From: Alopecurus myosuroides
Lineage: Eukaryota > Streptophyta > Magnoliopsida > Poales > Poaceae
Reading direction: 5' to 3'
Assembly: GCA_028641055.1 (NCBI GenBank)
Contig: CM054061.1
Coordinates: 57,688,135 to 57,752,134, forward strand
DNA length: 64,000 nucleotides
This document shows positions 22,013 to 34,277 of the stretch, piece by piece. The position numbers and the translations under genes are program-made. Numbering within the stretch: the stretch's first letter is position 1; each line of letters begins with the position of its first letter. Below the pieces are notes generated by a model. The model saw only the letters and a program-made list of their open reading frames with translations. It did not search any database and was not told the DNA's origin.

Positions 22013-23689
22013 CGTTAAGCCTTTGTTTTCATGCATATCTTATTCAGAGCTGTTAGTTTTAGTAGTGTTATGTGAGTACTCTCATGTTTGGTTGTTGTAG
22101 CGTGTAGAGAATTTTTTTAGAACATATCGTGTATGATGCTTGTTGGGAAAAGAAAATTGCTGCTTCATGTAGAATTTATAACAGGACTAGTAGAAGCTTG
22201 TATAGACTGTGGCTAGAACTTTTTCATGCCATGCTAAATGTTATTTTATTTTTAAATCCTTGTGGTTATTGTGTAGCATGAATAGCCTTAAATAGCTGAG
22301 AGCATTTAATATGTCTTGAAAGATTCATGAGTTGTTCTTGTCATAGTAAAGCATCAATATATGGTATTCTCTTTCGAATGTTTTATTTGGTTGACTTGGC
22401 GTATGCTCACACCATGTTTATGACTACAAACCAGTCACGAATAGCCTCCATGACCACTTAGTTTTTGAACTTGTGATACCACTTATGCTTTTAATTAATG
22501 ATGCTTATGTCGCTATGCATGATTATGGCTCTTATGCTCTCTTGATTTGTCGCTCCCAGTCTTTTGCCAGCCTCCACCTGTACTGAGTATGAGCTCTACT
22601 CGTGCATCCAAACTCCCTTAAACCAAAGTTTTTCCCATTGTGTACACGATACCTACCTACATGTGGTATTTAACTGTCATTCCAAAGTAAATTGCTCATG
22701 TGTTACCTTTAAAACCTTCAAAATTACTCCTGCTTTGTGTTATTGTTTTTGCTCACGAGGACATCAATAGAGAATCTTTATATCACTTGTTGATTGGATT
22801 TCACACGCTGTACTAGTGGCTTCATCCGCTTATCCAAATGATACAAGAGCTGGCAGCGGGGTGCCCAGCCCCAAATTAATACAAACAAATTATCTTCACT
22901 ATTTTTGCCCCTGATCATATCAGTCAAAGCATAATTGTGTAAACAAAAGAGAAAGAGGGATGACCTTCTACACCAGTTGCGTCCTTCACAATAGGAGCCT
23001 CTCTTGTGAATCCAGTTGGCTTGTGATGTAATGCATTGTCTGTTTACCATTCGTTGACACTAGCATACACCCCTCCTAAAATTTAGACATTCCTCCACAA
23101 ATATCAAACTTTTAATACCACTGTTTAATAAAATAAAAAGCTCTAGCACATGATTGATCCCTGCTTCCCTCTGCGAAGAGCCTTTCTTTTACTTTTATGT
23201 TGAGTCTCCATCTTCTAACTTTATGCACAGTTGAGAGAGCATTTTTTCCATTCTAAGTTCTATGTGCATTTGTCCCATCCACATCAATAATTACTTGATG
23301 ATGTGATATTATTTGTTCTTAAATTATTTTCTCTAGTCTTCCTCATGAACTTTGAAAGTGTCCTGCCATTTATGTTTTGTCCCACTCTTAAGGACTAGCG
23401 AAATACAACTTTGCCATGCTTTCTCTATACCTGAAACAAACGTTTATCTTTCTTTGCATTATTATCCATGATCCTTTATTTAAGATACTATTCATGATCC
23501 AAAGTGATTGCTATGTTTTATTATTAAAGTTTTATTTATCATGCTTGTGTTTAAAGTTCTATGATCTCAGCGTACATATGCTTTTACATTATAATGATCA
23601 AGTTTATGATAGTAGCATGTCACCTCAGAAATTATTTTGTTTTATCGTTTACCTACTCGAGGACGAGTAGGAACTAAGCTTGGGGATTC
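22013..23689 (+). other. 3' interior of Sabrina/WHAM-like element
   Basis: Starts with the second copy of the target duplication CGTTA and continues the host interior interrupted at 7405. No long ORF or polymerase domain is visible. It ends with the inverted word ACTCGAGGACGAGT (23654-23667) followed by AAGCTTGGGGATTC, which serves as the polypurine tract next to the 3' LTR. Confidence 0.65.
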
Positions 23690-25100
23690 TAGATACGTCA
23701 TAAACTTATCCCTAATTTCTGATGTTCCATGTTGTTTTCATGTTGTTTCCCACATGTTTTCCTTACACTTTATGTCATTTTTACACGTTTTCCGGGACTA
23801 ACCTATTAACAAGATGCCACAGAGCCAGTTCCCTGTTTTCTGTTGTTTTTAGTTTCAGAAAAGTTGTTATGGAAATATTCTCGGAATTGGAAAATTCGAA
23901 AGCAAGAAATCCTAAAAGTCCCGGAAGCTTCTAGAACTCCCGAAGAGCCCCGGAGGGGGGCCAAAGGGTGGCCACACCATGGGGTGGCGCGGGTCCCCTG
24001 GCCGCGCCACCTAGGGGTGTGGGCCCCCTGGCCACCCCTCGGCATCGCCCTTTCGCCTATTTATACTCCCCCGAGGGAAAACCCTAAACACATCGACCTT
24101 TTCCGCAAAATACATCAGTAGCTCCGCTGACACCACCGACAAGTTTCGGGGGACAGATCTCTGTTCTGGCACCCTGTCGGGACGGGGAAGTGCCCCCGGA
24201 AGTCATCTCCGTCGACTCCACCGCCATCTCCATCGTCGTTGTTGTCTCCTATGACGAGGAGGGAGTAGTTCTCCCCCGGGGCTGAGGGCTCTACCGGTAG
24301 CTATGCGGTTCATCTCTCTCTCCCATGGTGTGATCTTTTATGTGATCATGAGCTTTGTAATCTAGTTGAATATGTAGATTTATCTTCATCTGTTATGCTA
24401 CTCAAGTGGTTTTGTTATCTCCGTAAACACTTTGATCACGGGGTAAAGGTGATAGTGTGTGCACCGTGTGGTTTAGCATGATATTTATATCTTGTGTTGG
24501 AAGATAAACCTATGAAATTGTGACGTTTGTTTAGTACTAATTTATGGCGCTCGTAGTGACATTGGGGTGCCCTAGAGAGGGAATATAGACTTGAGGAGTG
24601 CTATTAAAGCCCTACGCAATGATTAGTGTTCATTATTCGACCGGGGAGTGGTTCGGAGTAGCATAGTGAAGAGATGATATTTATGCATTCAATTATGTTT
24701 TCATTGTTGAGAGCGTCCTCTAGTGAAAGTAGGATCCCTAGGTCTTATTTCCAAGCATTGAAACATTGTTTTCCGCCTGTTCTGCTACATGTTTGCCTGC
24801 TGCCATTTTTATTTCAGATTGCTATTATCACTTATTATGATCCATATTACTTGCATTACTCTCTCTTCGCCGAACTAGTGCACCTATACAAATGACAATT
24901 TTATTAGGTGTGTTGGGGACACAAGAGACTTCTTATATCTTGATTGCAGGGTTGCTTGAGAGGGATATCTTTGACATCTACCTCGCTGAGTTCGATAAAC
25001 CTTGGGTGATCCACTTAAGGGAAACTAGCTGCTGTTCTACAAACCTCTGGACTTGGAGGTCCAACACTGTCTACAAGAATAGAAGCATGCGTAGACATCA
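23690..25100 (+). repeat. 3' LTR of Sabrina/WHAM-like element (1411 bp)
   Basis: It begins tagatacgtc (canonical TG mutated to TA) and ends gtagacatca. A GC-rich stretch at 23935-24060 is followed by the promoter-like ttatactccc (24060-24070) and the R/U5 part that is also present at 4503-5267. Confidence 0.8.
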
Positions 25101-25578
25101 TTGGGGTATTGAGATACTATCTCAGTGACATATTGATCTCTAAGACCTGTTCCAGTTTAAGTATGAAAGGACTTCGATGGCTGATATGGCAGCCACATTG
25201 ATCGACGAAAAATAGTAGTAGCATGAAGAAAGATTTCCCCAGTTGGGGGCACAATTTTTGGGAGAAGATCCCACTTGACTAGGTCAATATCGATTATGCA
25301 GACATCGATGGGTACATTGCCTACAAGTCGTACCGTATTATTAGTATCTTTGGCTATGGGCAGCGTCACCTAGTGTCCCGGTCCCCCCTACTGTTTGAGA
25401 TTTGGAGGACGAGCAGCTCGTGTAGATGGAAACCTCTCTCGTGACGCTGTGTCACACACCTTGTTCCATTTACTAGTACCGCGTATGTGTCGTCACTCTA
25501 TATATATTATGTACTGCTTGGTTTGTCGAGCCTCTCATGACATGATCTTTCCCTAAAAGATTTATGTAGTACTATATA

Positions 25579-25600
25579 AATATATATATATATATATATT
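25579..25600. repeat. AT dinucleotide microsatellite
   Basis: About eleven uninterrupted TA units within an AT-rich stretch. Confidence 0.9.
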
Positions 25601-26064
25601 AATATTGTCCTTGTTTATGTGATGAAATTTCGAAATGTGGAGTAAGATAAAAAAATATCTATCTGAAGATATGTTGAAATGACTAACAATTGGAGTTAAT
25701 TTTGTATACATATCGATCTATATATATAATTTATGATGGAAAATATGATATGGAAGGTCGATCATAAATATTTGAATTCTCTAATTTTTCTAATCTACTT
25801 AGACAATATCATTTTCCACTTTTCGATTTTACGGATATTCAGTATTAAAAAAGCAACAAAACTAATTACTATTTAAATTATTTAATGATTATTTTAATTC
25901 AAGATTATAATTATTACTTATTTATTTTTGTTTAACTAAATAATTTTTTGGGTTCAGAAAATAAAGACGTGCGACATCATAGTTCAAAGGTTAACATGAT
26001 TGAAATCATACTATTGTTAGTAAAACAGAATTTGTCTCTTGGAAGCTGAGAGGAAAGGAACACA

Positions 26065-26125
26065 GAAGTTAAGTGTGCTGAGAGTGGAGTAGTCTGAGGA
26101 TTGGTGACCTACTGGGAAATTTCAG
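26065..26125 (+). repeat. 5S-rRNA-like segment in the CACTA end
   Basis: GAAGTTAAGTGTGCT, AGTAGT, AGGATTGGTGACCT and CTGGGAA occur in the order and approximate spacing of the 3' half of plant 5S rRNA. It is about 80 percent alike by eye, so it is a derived sequence and not a functional 5S gene. Confidence 0.6.
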
Positions 26126-26221
26126 TTCAGAGTAAGATAAGAATGATTAGAGTTAAAAAAAATTTAGACTAAGTAAATAAAAAGGTAAATCGTAACTAAA
26201 AAAAAATCAAAAAAAATATCT

Positions 26222-26250
26222 AGTCCTGGGTGGTATTACCACCCGGGACT
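26222..26250. repeat. Near-perfect palindrome in CACTA subterminal region
   Basis: Two 14-bp arms (AGTCCTGGGTGGTA and TACCACCCGGGACT) match at 13 of 14 positions around a single t. Confidence 0.8.
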
Positions 26251-26409
26251 AAAAGTTGTGCCCTCTAAGCGTCGCCGCGGGCTGCCCTCTAGTCGCGGTT
26301 CGTGGGCCACCGGGACTATAGGGGGACCTCTAGTCCCGATTGGCTAGTCCAATCCGGGACTAGAACCCCTTACGGCCCGAGACTAGGGACACATTTTCTA
26401 CTAGTGTTA

Positions 26410-26977
26410 TGTGATCTTCTATGTTTGCCACTCGCGGGTATTAAGTGGAAAAAGCAACAATAATTTCATTAAGCATCGTACATAATGTAAGCAATATTCA
26501 TAATCATAAAATACATAAGAACCAAAGTTTTACCCTTACTAGCAACATCACATCCTTAGTCTTAGTCGTTGATGTCACTCCAGCCCAGACACGAAGGAAG
26601 CATGAGCCTACTATCTAGCACAAAACCCTCTCTTGGAGATAGGAGATACACGCAATCACTTCACCAAAGTAAGATCATAGAGCATGCAAAAACTTAAATA
26701 CAACATGGATATGATAATAGCAGCAAGTTCATATAAGAAACATGAAAAACTTGACCATAACTTCACAGTTCATCGGATCCCAATAAACACAGCATGTAGC
26801 AATTACATAAGAACGATCTTGATCATATTAGGAAGCTCACAAGATTGTGGAATGGTAGCACAAGGAGAAGAGACAACCATCTAGCTACCGCTATAGACAT
26901 GTAGTCCACGGATGAACTACGCACGCATCACCTTGAAGGAAATCGTGGCATTGAAGAGGCCATTTCCCCCTCCTAAG
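26410..26977 (-). repeat. WHAM-like LTR fragment
   Basis: It aligns with 35050-35600 and, more distantly, with the solo LTR around 29230-29770, all in minus orientation. It is cut on the left by the CACTA end and on the right by the BARE/Angela-like sequence. No coding capacity. Confidence 0.6.
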
Positions 26978-28589
26978 TGTTGGGGATATGCCCTAAAGAT
27001 AATAATATTTAGTTATTATTCTATATCCTAGTTCATTATGAATTTTATATCATTATGCTATAACCCCTATAGTACTTGAAAACTTAGTTTTCAAAGGAAA
27101 ACCTTTGTGCGGGTGTGAAGATATAAAAAAATAAGAGTTACAAATTTTGTCTAAGATTATCTTATGAATTGTGAGATGATCATGTTTTCCTGATCATGGA
27201 CTTTGATAAGCCTAATAAACATAAGATCGTATTGTAAGGGTAACAATAGTACTGAACCGACCCAAGTATATGATCTTACTAAGAGAATGACAATTTTAAT
27301 GTATTTAGGAAAGCGAATATGGAGTTGTCATTGACTAGAATTTCTGTACTATAATATTATCTAGTAACCGCATAATCAACAGTTATGCTTTGGATGACTT
27401 CAAACGGCTACTATAGCATGAGATTATAACACTGGCGTCTGGGTATAACCTAGAGCGTGTAATGGAACTGAGATCGTTCAAGAATAGTACTTAACTCCTC
27501 CAGACGATGAAGAGATATATCCTCTGGGCTCTCTCAGTATCACTGATATTAACCTACCATCTGGCCATACACAATGTGATTTATCACAAGGACATCGAGG
27601 ATATGGATGAGAAAATAGAACATGTGTTTTATATGTGTTATGATCAAAAGGTTTGATCAGACTATAGCACATTATCTCACCTCGTGATATTTTTGGTGTC
27701 ATGAATTTAAGGTAGTAAGTACAATGAGTAACTTTAAGGTTCCCTTGTTCTTCGTGGACACACAGGAGCCATCATGGCGTCCATGGCCGCATTGTTGGGT
27801 ATTGTTCGGTAAGTTTCCAAACATGTATGCATGTTACCGAACCTTTACGGGTCACATTCTTAAGTTGTGTCGGCCTTTAATTGAGAGAATAAAGATGTTT
27901 TTAATGTCTTTATGAATGTTATATGTCGATACGATGACACAAAAAAAAGCATCAGTGTCAATCAGAGGTGTTTCAGAGAAGTTACCATAAGAGAGGAATG
28001 ATGTTGGGAGAGGGCAGAATTTTACCGAAGAGAATACGAACGACATGCGATGTCTCGGGATGTTAGAAATATGTTTCTAACAAAATAATATGTGGTCGAT
28101 GATTTTTGGGAAAAAACCCGAGAAGGTGTAGGGGGATAGGACCTAGGGCTGCACCTCAAGGCTCTGCATGGACCCTGGCCCCACCTAGGCAAGGTGCACC
28201 ATTTCCTTGGACCTTCCTATGTTTTTTAGAGAGAAAAGGTAAAAAAGGCAAAGAAAAAGGAAGGGGGAAGGGGAAAGGGAGGGAGGATAACTCCCACTAC
28301 AAAAGGACTCCTAGTTGGACTAAGAGTCAATTCCGATTGGGGGTGGGAGCCCAATGTGGCCACTTCCCCAAGGGTGTGAATTGGGGGAGCAACTCCTCCC
28401 CCAAAGGGAACTCTCTCCCTCCTCCACCTATTTAAAGGACCCCTACCCCCCCCATTGAGATAAGCAACAATTGGCCCTCGTGCCTCTCTCTCTTTCATAT
28501 AATTAGAGATTCGTCTAATTGGGTTTTTGAGGTGTCCTCTCCCAATTAGAGCTAGCTCTAATATATAATCTGTCTCATGTGTTGAGAAC

Positions 28590-30231
28590 TGATGAACCAC
28601 AAGTGTAGGGGATCGCAACGATCTTATAGGGTAAGTGTAACCCAATTTATTGTTTTGACACAAGGGGAGCCAAAGAATACCTATAAGTCTTAGATCTGGG
28701 TTGTCAATTCATCCACACCCGAGAAACACTTAGCAAAATATATTAGTAATAAAAAGGTGCAATGAAACAGTGGATGGTGTGGTGTTGTGATGTTTCTCTT
28801 GCGTTCTCGACACACCTAATACAATGGCAATTGTATAGATGCACTGGTTCAACGAAAAGATAGTTAATGTTGTGAAATACGGATTTAAACAAGTGATATT
28901 TGTAATTTGTAATAAACAAACTAGCAAGGAAAAAAGTAGTAAAAACATGTAAAAACAGTAGCAATAATAGTAAAAGATGGACCGGGGTTTACAGGTTCAC
29001 TAGTTCTAACTCTCCAAACAATAGAACAAGTGTTGGGTAAACAAAGTACGGCTAGGAAATGGACAAATCATGGGGGCATAACAACGTTATTATGACGAGA
29101 TATAGTTCAGGGTTCTAACATGGTAGGCATTACGTCAAGGCATATAGATCGCTATCCAGCATGCATCTATATCTAATAGTCCACCTCAAGAAAGCTATGC
29201 AGGAAATCTCTCTGGTATTAAGTTGCAACTATGAAGTGATTGCTTCGTGCACAACAGACAATTGCATTAAGAACAATACGCAATGTAAGCAATGGTTTTC
29301 ATCCGCAGACAAGAGCACCGTTGTTTTCTCCCTAGTGTCAACAACACATCCCCCACCCGTCATGTTTTTTGCACTCTAGCACAGGTGTAAGGGAGGCATG
29401 AACCCACTATATGGTATAAATAATCCCTCTTGGAGATGAATACAACTATGTGATCAAGATAATCATACACATCGGAGAGCATGCAAGAACACATTAAAAC
29501 ACTCTAAGGGTATAAGTGAAGATTCTCGTATAATGACATGAATAAAATAATCATATTTACATGGTTCATCGGATCCCAGCAAACACAACACATAACATTA
29601 CATTAGATGGATCTCCATGATGTGAGGAAGCTCAAGAGACCGTGGTATTGAACAACAAGGGGAAGAGAGTACCAACTAGCTACTGATATGAACCTGTAGT
29701 CCATGGGGTAACTACTCACAAAGCATCATGGAGGCAGAATGGTCGATGGAGATGGCTCCAGGGGCACTTCCCCGTCCCGGCAGGGTACCAGAACAGAGAA
29801 TTTTGTCCCCCGAATTAGGGTTTTCGATGGCGACGGAGCTCAGATCTGTCTAGGTTCCTCTATTTTTATCTCAAGGGTGAACTTATAGGCGAAGAGGCGA
29901 GGTGAGGCGGTGTCGGGGCTCTCCAAGGGACCACCACGCACGGACAAGGGAGGGCTCATGGCTGGTGCCCCCCCGAGGGCCATGGGAACCACCTTGGCTG
30001 CCCTTCCGGCTCCTGGAGTTTTCTGGTGAGTTAGGCCTATTGGATTTTTTCAGAATTTTCTGAGAATTTTGATTTTTGACAATTTACAGACAAAACAGAC
30101 AAAAACTGGCACTAGGCATCTTCTTAATAGGTTATTCCAATAAATGATAGCAAACATAGGAAAGGATAGGGAAAAATTGTAGAAACCAAACATGGAGTAT
30201 AAAAAATTATAGATATGTTTGCAACGTATCA
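28590..30231 (-). mobile_element. Solo LTR, Sabrina/WHAM-like (1642 bp)
   Basis: On the minus strand it begins TGATACGTTGCAAACATATC and ends in CA. It is flanked by perfect 5-bp target duplications AGAAC (28585-28589 and 30232-30236). No primer site or interior follows, so it is a single LTR left by recombination. It lies inside the BARE/Angela-like LTR. Confidence 0.85.
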
Positions 30232-30607
30232 AGAACCTCGAGATGCATATAGCTCTAATCACAGTTGATTATACTACCAATTAGCAACACCGAAAGGCTG
30301 CCTCTCTTTGTCGGTACAGAATTCTAGATGGAGGAGTGATGGCGGGTTGACACGAGCGTACGGATCACACCATAAGAGGGATTACATGTGTCATACTTGA
30401 CGAGCGAAGCTTAGCGACATCCTTGCAACTAGGCCTAGTTGTTAGGATCTACGATTATTCAGAACCTGCTATGACAACATCGTTATTCTGTTGTCGGTGA
30501 TTCGTGGTACTACATCATTTCATGTATGGGCATGAGTTGTTATCTCCATAGTGATCATGGCGGTTATTTTGAGATTTTTTTTAAAATTCTACAGTGTACA
30601 CCAGTAG

Positions 30608-30623
30608 TGGTATCAGATCTTGG
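30608..30623 (+). promoter_or_regulatory. Degenerate primer-binding site of BARE/Angela-like element
   Basis: TGGTATCAGATCTTGG, 14 bases after the LTR end ctaca; it deviates from initiator-methionine complementarity after the first ten bases. Confidence 0.5.
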
Positions 30624-31536
30624 TTATGCATAGATATGATCTGATCTAGAGCACAATTTTGTGCTGGTATTGTATAAGCTTGTGGAATTATATTAAAAAG
30701 TGTCTTAATATTCAGTTTATCTTCGTTTCTTACTGATAAGTTGTTTTTGTTTTATTTCCGACGAAATGGTGTGGCTTTCTAAAAACTTCTAGTAATCCTA
30801 GGAGGCCTGAGTTGCCCCTGGCATATCTTGCTTGATCCGAAGAAGTGTTAAAGTATCAAAGAGGTTGACTAGAGAAGGGGTGAATAGGCAACTACAAATT
30901 TTACTTTTTTTTAATTTAGGCTTGCTCAAATATAGATTATATTGATTATGCAACTAGGTGAACAAACATATATGATGAGAAGAAGACTACTAGCAGAAGC
31001 TAGTTAAGAAGGTAAGCTGGTAGCAATAAGTAAAGTTTGGTTGAGAGATAATTGAATACAATGACGCGGAGATTTATCCTGAAGTTCACTTCTCAATGGA
31101 AGCTAGTCTCCATTGGAGCGTGCGGTGCCACCAAAGTGGAACACAGAGTAGTCCTCAAATGGCACAATGTATCTCCTTCGTGTCCTAGCACCAATATGGA
31201 GAGGTATGAACCGCTATGTTGTCGTTGAGGTTGACCACTAAAACCTTCACAAGAATGAGGCACACCCCACAACTTGGAGGGTCCCAACCAAATTCACCGA
31301 GCCACCAAAATTCGATGATTCAAGGCCGGGGTACATGCCACAACTCAATTGGTGGCTCCCGACAATTTCTTCATGGCAACCAAAGCCACAAAGGACCACA
31401 ACTTCCTAGGGTTCCAACAAACCCAAAGAGTAGCAAGTTCCTCAATGGAATAAAGGGGAAACTCAAATCTCTTTGGTAGGAATGTAGATCTAGGTCTTCT
31501 CTGTGAAATCTCTAAAGGGAAAAGTGTTTGAGTGGC

Positions 31537-31572
<36 letters not shown>
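31537..31572. repeat. GA dinucleotide microsatellite
   Basis: About 17 GA units inside the LTR at 30846-32171. Confidence 0.9.
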
Positions 31573-31575
<3 letters not shown>

Positions 31576-31735
31576 ATGGAGTTTAAGCTCTTGAACTTGG
31601 GTGTTATTCTTTTTGTTTTTTCATCGTACTTTGAGTTGGAAGACGGGGGATACTTATACCCCCTGACAATTCTAGCCGTTTGAGAGCAAATGCGTGAGAT
31701 TCAGGGGCCGTATTATCCCGGGTAAGTTGGGGACG

Positions 31736-31990
31736 GATATTCTGGTCTCAGAAATATCTGGGGTCTTTTGAAATATCCAGCCAAATCTCAGGGGCAATAA
31801 CCTGGGGCACCGGGGGCTCGTGCACAAAAGTCCTTAACCATTTTGAAATATCTGGTGCCCCCAAAACATTTGATGTCCCCAAATTATCCAGCCAAATATC
31901 CAGGGACACCAGAGACTCACGCACTTGTGTCCTTAGCCATTTTCTATGACAGTCGGATAATCCGGGGTAACAGGGCAATTGGATTATCCC
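31736..31990. repeat. Array of 'atatcc/ataatcc' words in LTR
   Basis: Degenerate GGATATTCTGG, AAATATCCAG and GGATAATCCGG words recur about ten times upstream (minus sense) of the LTR TATA box. Confidence 0.55.
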
Positions 31991-32639
31991 GGATGTTAAC
32001 TAAGTTTTTTTTAGATTAACACATATGTATATTTTTTCCTTATTTTCTTGGGGATCGATGCAGCTATGATAATTAAACTTTTGTTCCTGCACCACTTAGT
32101 ATCTGATTAGATTATCGCTAGTGTTGTTGCCTAACAAACAAAACTCAGAGGATGCAAGAAATGTTCTTTCAATCTCCCCCTTTTTGGTGTTAGATGAAAA
32201 CACTTGGATTTGCAAACTAATTTAAGATATTTGTACCGCCTTTTTTCTATACAAATTAGAGGAGCCCCCCCTCAATTTTGCCCCCTCCCCCTAAAGGTGT
32301 GCATTTATAAGATGATTTAATCAATTTCACAATTTAGAGAGCTCTCTAGAAGATATTTTTGAGATAGAGGTCATACATTATTCATAATAATGTGGAAATT
32401 AAACCGATGCATGATAACCTCTCCATTGATAATTATGAAACACCAAATGTCACACATAATAATTAACCCACATAGTTACACACATAAAAAGCAAATGTAG
32501 AGAGAAAATAGGTTAAACTTAATATAAATGGACACAAGCTCTATAAAGAAGATAAAAGAGCACGCTTGTGTCTGACCCTTGTAAATCACTCAAATAATGC
32601 TAATAGAAATACTTCTCCCCCTTTGGAATCGAGACACCA

Positions 32640-34277
32640 AAAAGGGAATTAAGTGATGCTATGACCCATGAAGTCACTCAGAGTCCTCATCCTCATATCC
32701 ATCCTCTTCCTTGGAAGTTTCATCATCGTCATTAGTATCTTCCTCATCCTCATCTTCATAATCATCATCATACTCTTGAACACTGCGAGTTGTGGGACTG
32801 GAGGAAGAAGTGGCATGAGACTGTGTAGAGCCATATAGTTCCTTTTCCACTTCAACCCATGGATAATGAGAGGAACCGCACTTGTCATAAGCAGATGGAG
32901 GAGCTGACTTAGTAGGAGATCATGTAGCACCATTGATATGTTGAAGAATGAGCCTCTGAGTATTATCCATCCCATGATCCCTGTGGTTTGGCATTGTATT
33001 ATTCATGGTGAATGTCCACCTTCACGCATAGCACATTTCCTTGGAACCAGCTGAGGTTCTTGATCTCAGGAGAAATAGAAGCTGATGGAGCGGGCAGCTT
33101 GCGAGTACCACTAGGACGAGCATCAGCCATGAATGAGCTAGGAGTAGTGGTAGCAGTAGTCGGAGCAACCACATGCCTTTTGACACATGGCTTGTTGACT
33201 TTGTGCTCCTCACAATCGTAAAAAAGGCCTCATTTTGCACAGTATTCTTGAAAGAAGCCTGATATAGGGAGCATAGGGAATGGTGACTCTCCCAACCATA
33301 GTATCATATATCTCATTGAAGATGAAATCCATGACATCAAGAGTGAAGTCCTTTTGAGGTTCTTCATTGGCAGGACACTCTTGAGCAAGAATCAATAGAT
33401 TGACAAGATAAGAGCGGATATCATCATTGTTACCAATACTTGGAGCAATGTTCTCCTAGAAGATGTGCACAAGCTAATCATAGATAGGTAGGATACCGGT
33501 GATAGTACCAATGATGCCACCGGATGCATATCTACCATGTTGTTCTTGTCTGGTCTCTCTCGAGAGTGAAGGCGGTGAACAATTGCAGTGGAGCCATCAA
33601 AGTTGTATATGAGAGCTTCAGCAAAATCATAGAAATTGGCCTCACATTTTGGTTGACCTGTCATCCACTTCACAGTATTGGCTTCATCACCCTTCATCAA
33701 AAGAGTGGCAAAGAACTTTTGAATGAGACTAACGTTGTAGTTACATTGACGCTCCCTAAGGGGTTGCATTCCCATTTGTTCAATCACCTCTGCAGCCTGG
33801 GCAAATTAATCCTTGAACTTGAGATATTCCAGCTTACTTGGATGCATAGGACAGAGAAGATGAGCCATGGTTAAGAAGATGTCCTTGTGAATGAACAACT
33901 GTTCCACGCACCAAACGCTAGAATCCTCAATCTTTGTGTCACGATGAGTGGAGATACTAGTCACCTTGCCTCAGATTAGCATACTCAATAATGTCCATAT
34001 TCTTGTAGTTGATCCTCGGCTTCTTCCCTATTTTCTTCTTGGGCTGAGCATTTGGCTGTTGTGCTTGTTTTCTCACAGCCTCTCGCTGGTGTTCACGAAG
34101 TACTTGTTCATGAACTTGCTGACCACCTTCCATGGTGTGGATGTAACGCTTGCGAATGTGCTTTCTCGGGGCATTACTAGAGTCACTTCTGAAGTTAGAG
34201 TAATAGACGGATAGCATAGGTAAGTGCACACAAGTCATAGAAGAGGATGATGCTGAAATCATTAGAAAAGCAACCAA
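32640..34277 (-). pseudogene. Degenerate retroelement ORF of unknown type
   Basis: On the minus strand, recognisable coding text appears in several frames: PKKKIGKKPRINYKN and EYANLRQGD (about 33960-34060), then after a frameshift WCVEQLFIHKD and MAHLLCPMHP, then KWMTGQPKCEANFYDFAEAL (about 33620-33680), then DFIFNEIYDTMVGR (about 33280-33340). An acidic, low-complexity tail lies near 32690-32780. No zinc knuckle, protease or polymerase motif is seen. It resembles the single ORF of non-autonomous grass LTR elements. Several frameshifts and stops make it dead. Confidence 0.45.

Larger units (their letters stand above)
4503..25100 (+). mobile_element. Sabrina/WHAM-like LTR retrotransposon, host of two insertions
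   Basis: The element has a partial 5' LTR (4503-5267), a primer-binding site (5278-5298), an acidic ORF, non-coding interior, a purine tract AAGCTTGGGGATTC and a 3' LTR (23690-25100). It is split by the Tat element on the left and by a complete chromovirus at 7406-22012. Removing the latter and one CGTTA rejoins the interior. No gag, protease, reverse transcriptase or integrase is visible, so this copy looks non-autonomous. The family name rests on recognition of the LTR and primer-site style and is not a database match. Confidence 0.7.
25101..26406. mobile_element. CACTA (En/Spm-like) DNA transposon end, left side lost
   Basis: Reading from 26406 on the minus strand, the sequence begins CACTAGTAGAAAA, the terminal motif of CACTA elements. 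It is followed by repeated 'agtcccgg' words in both orientations (26220-26400). The left terminus is missing, presumably because the Sabrina/WHAM-like element inserted at 25100. The block 25101-25560 has no clear coding potential; 25575-25960 is very AT-rich. Three bases after the end (tta, 26407-26409) would be the target duplication. Confidence 0.65.

Noticed and set aside
24674..25128. Small ORFs in the Sabrina/WHAM-like 3' LTR (and the counterpart at 4839-5280)
   Set aside because: Frames are not kept between the two LTRs; non-coding LTR sequence.
26065..26125. Functional 5S rRNA gene
   Set aside because: Only the 3' half is alike, with many substitutions, and it lies in a transposon end.
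31216..31479. 87-codon plus-strand ORF in the nested LTR
   Set aside because: Short, low-complexity (PNSPSHQ, NPKSSK), inside an LTR, no domain.
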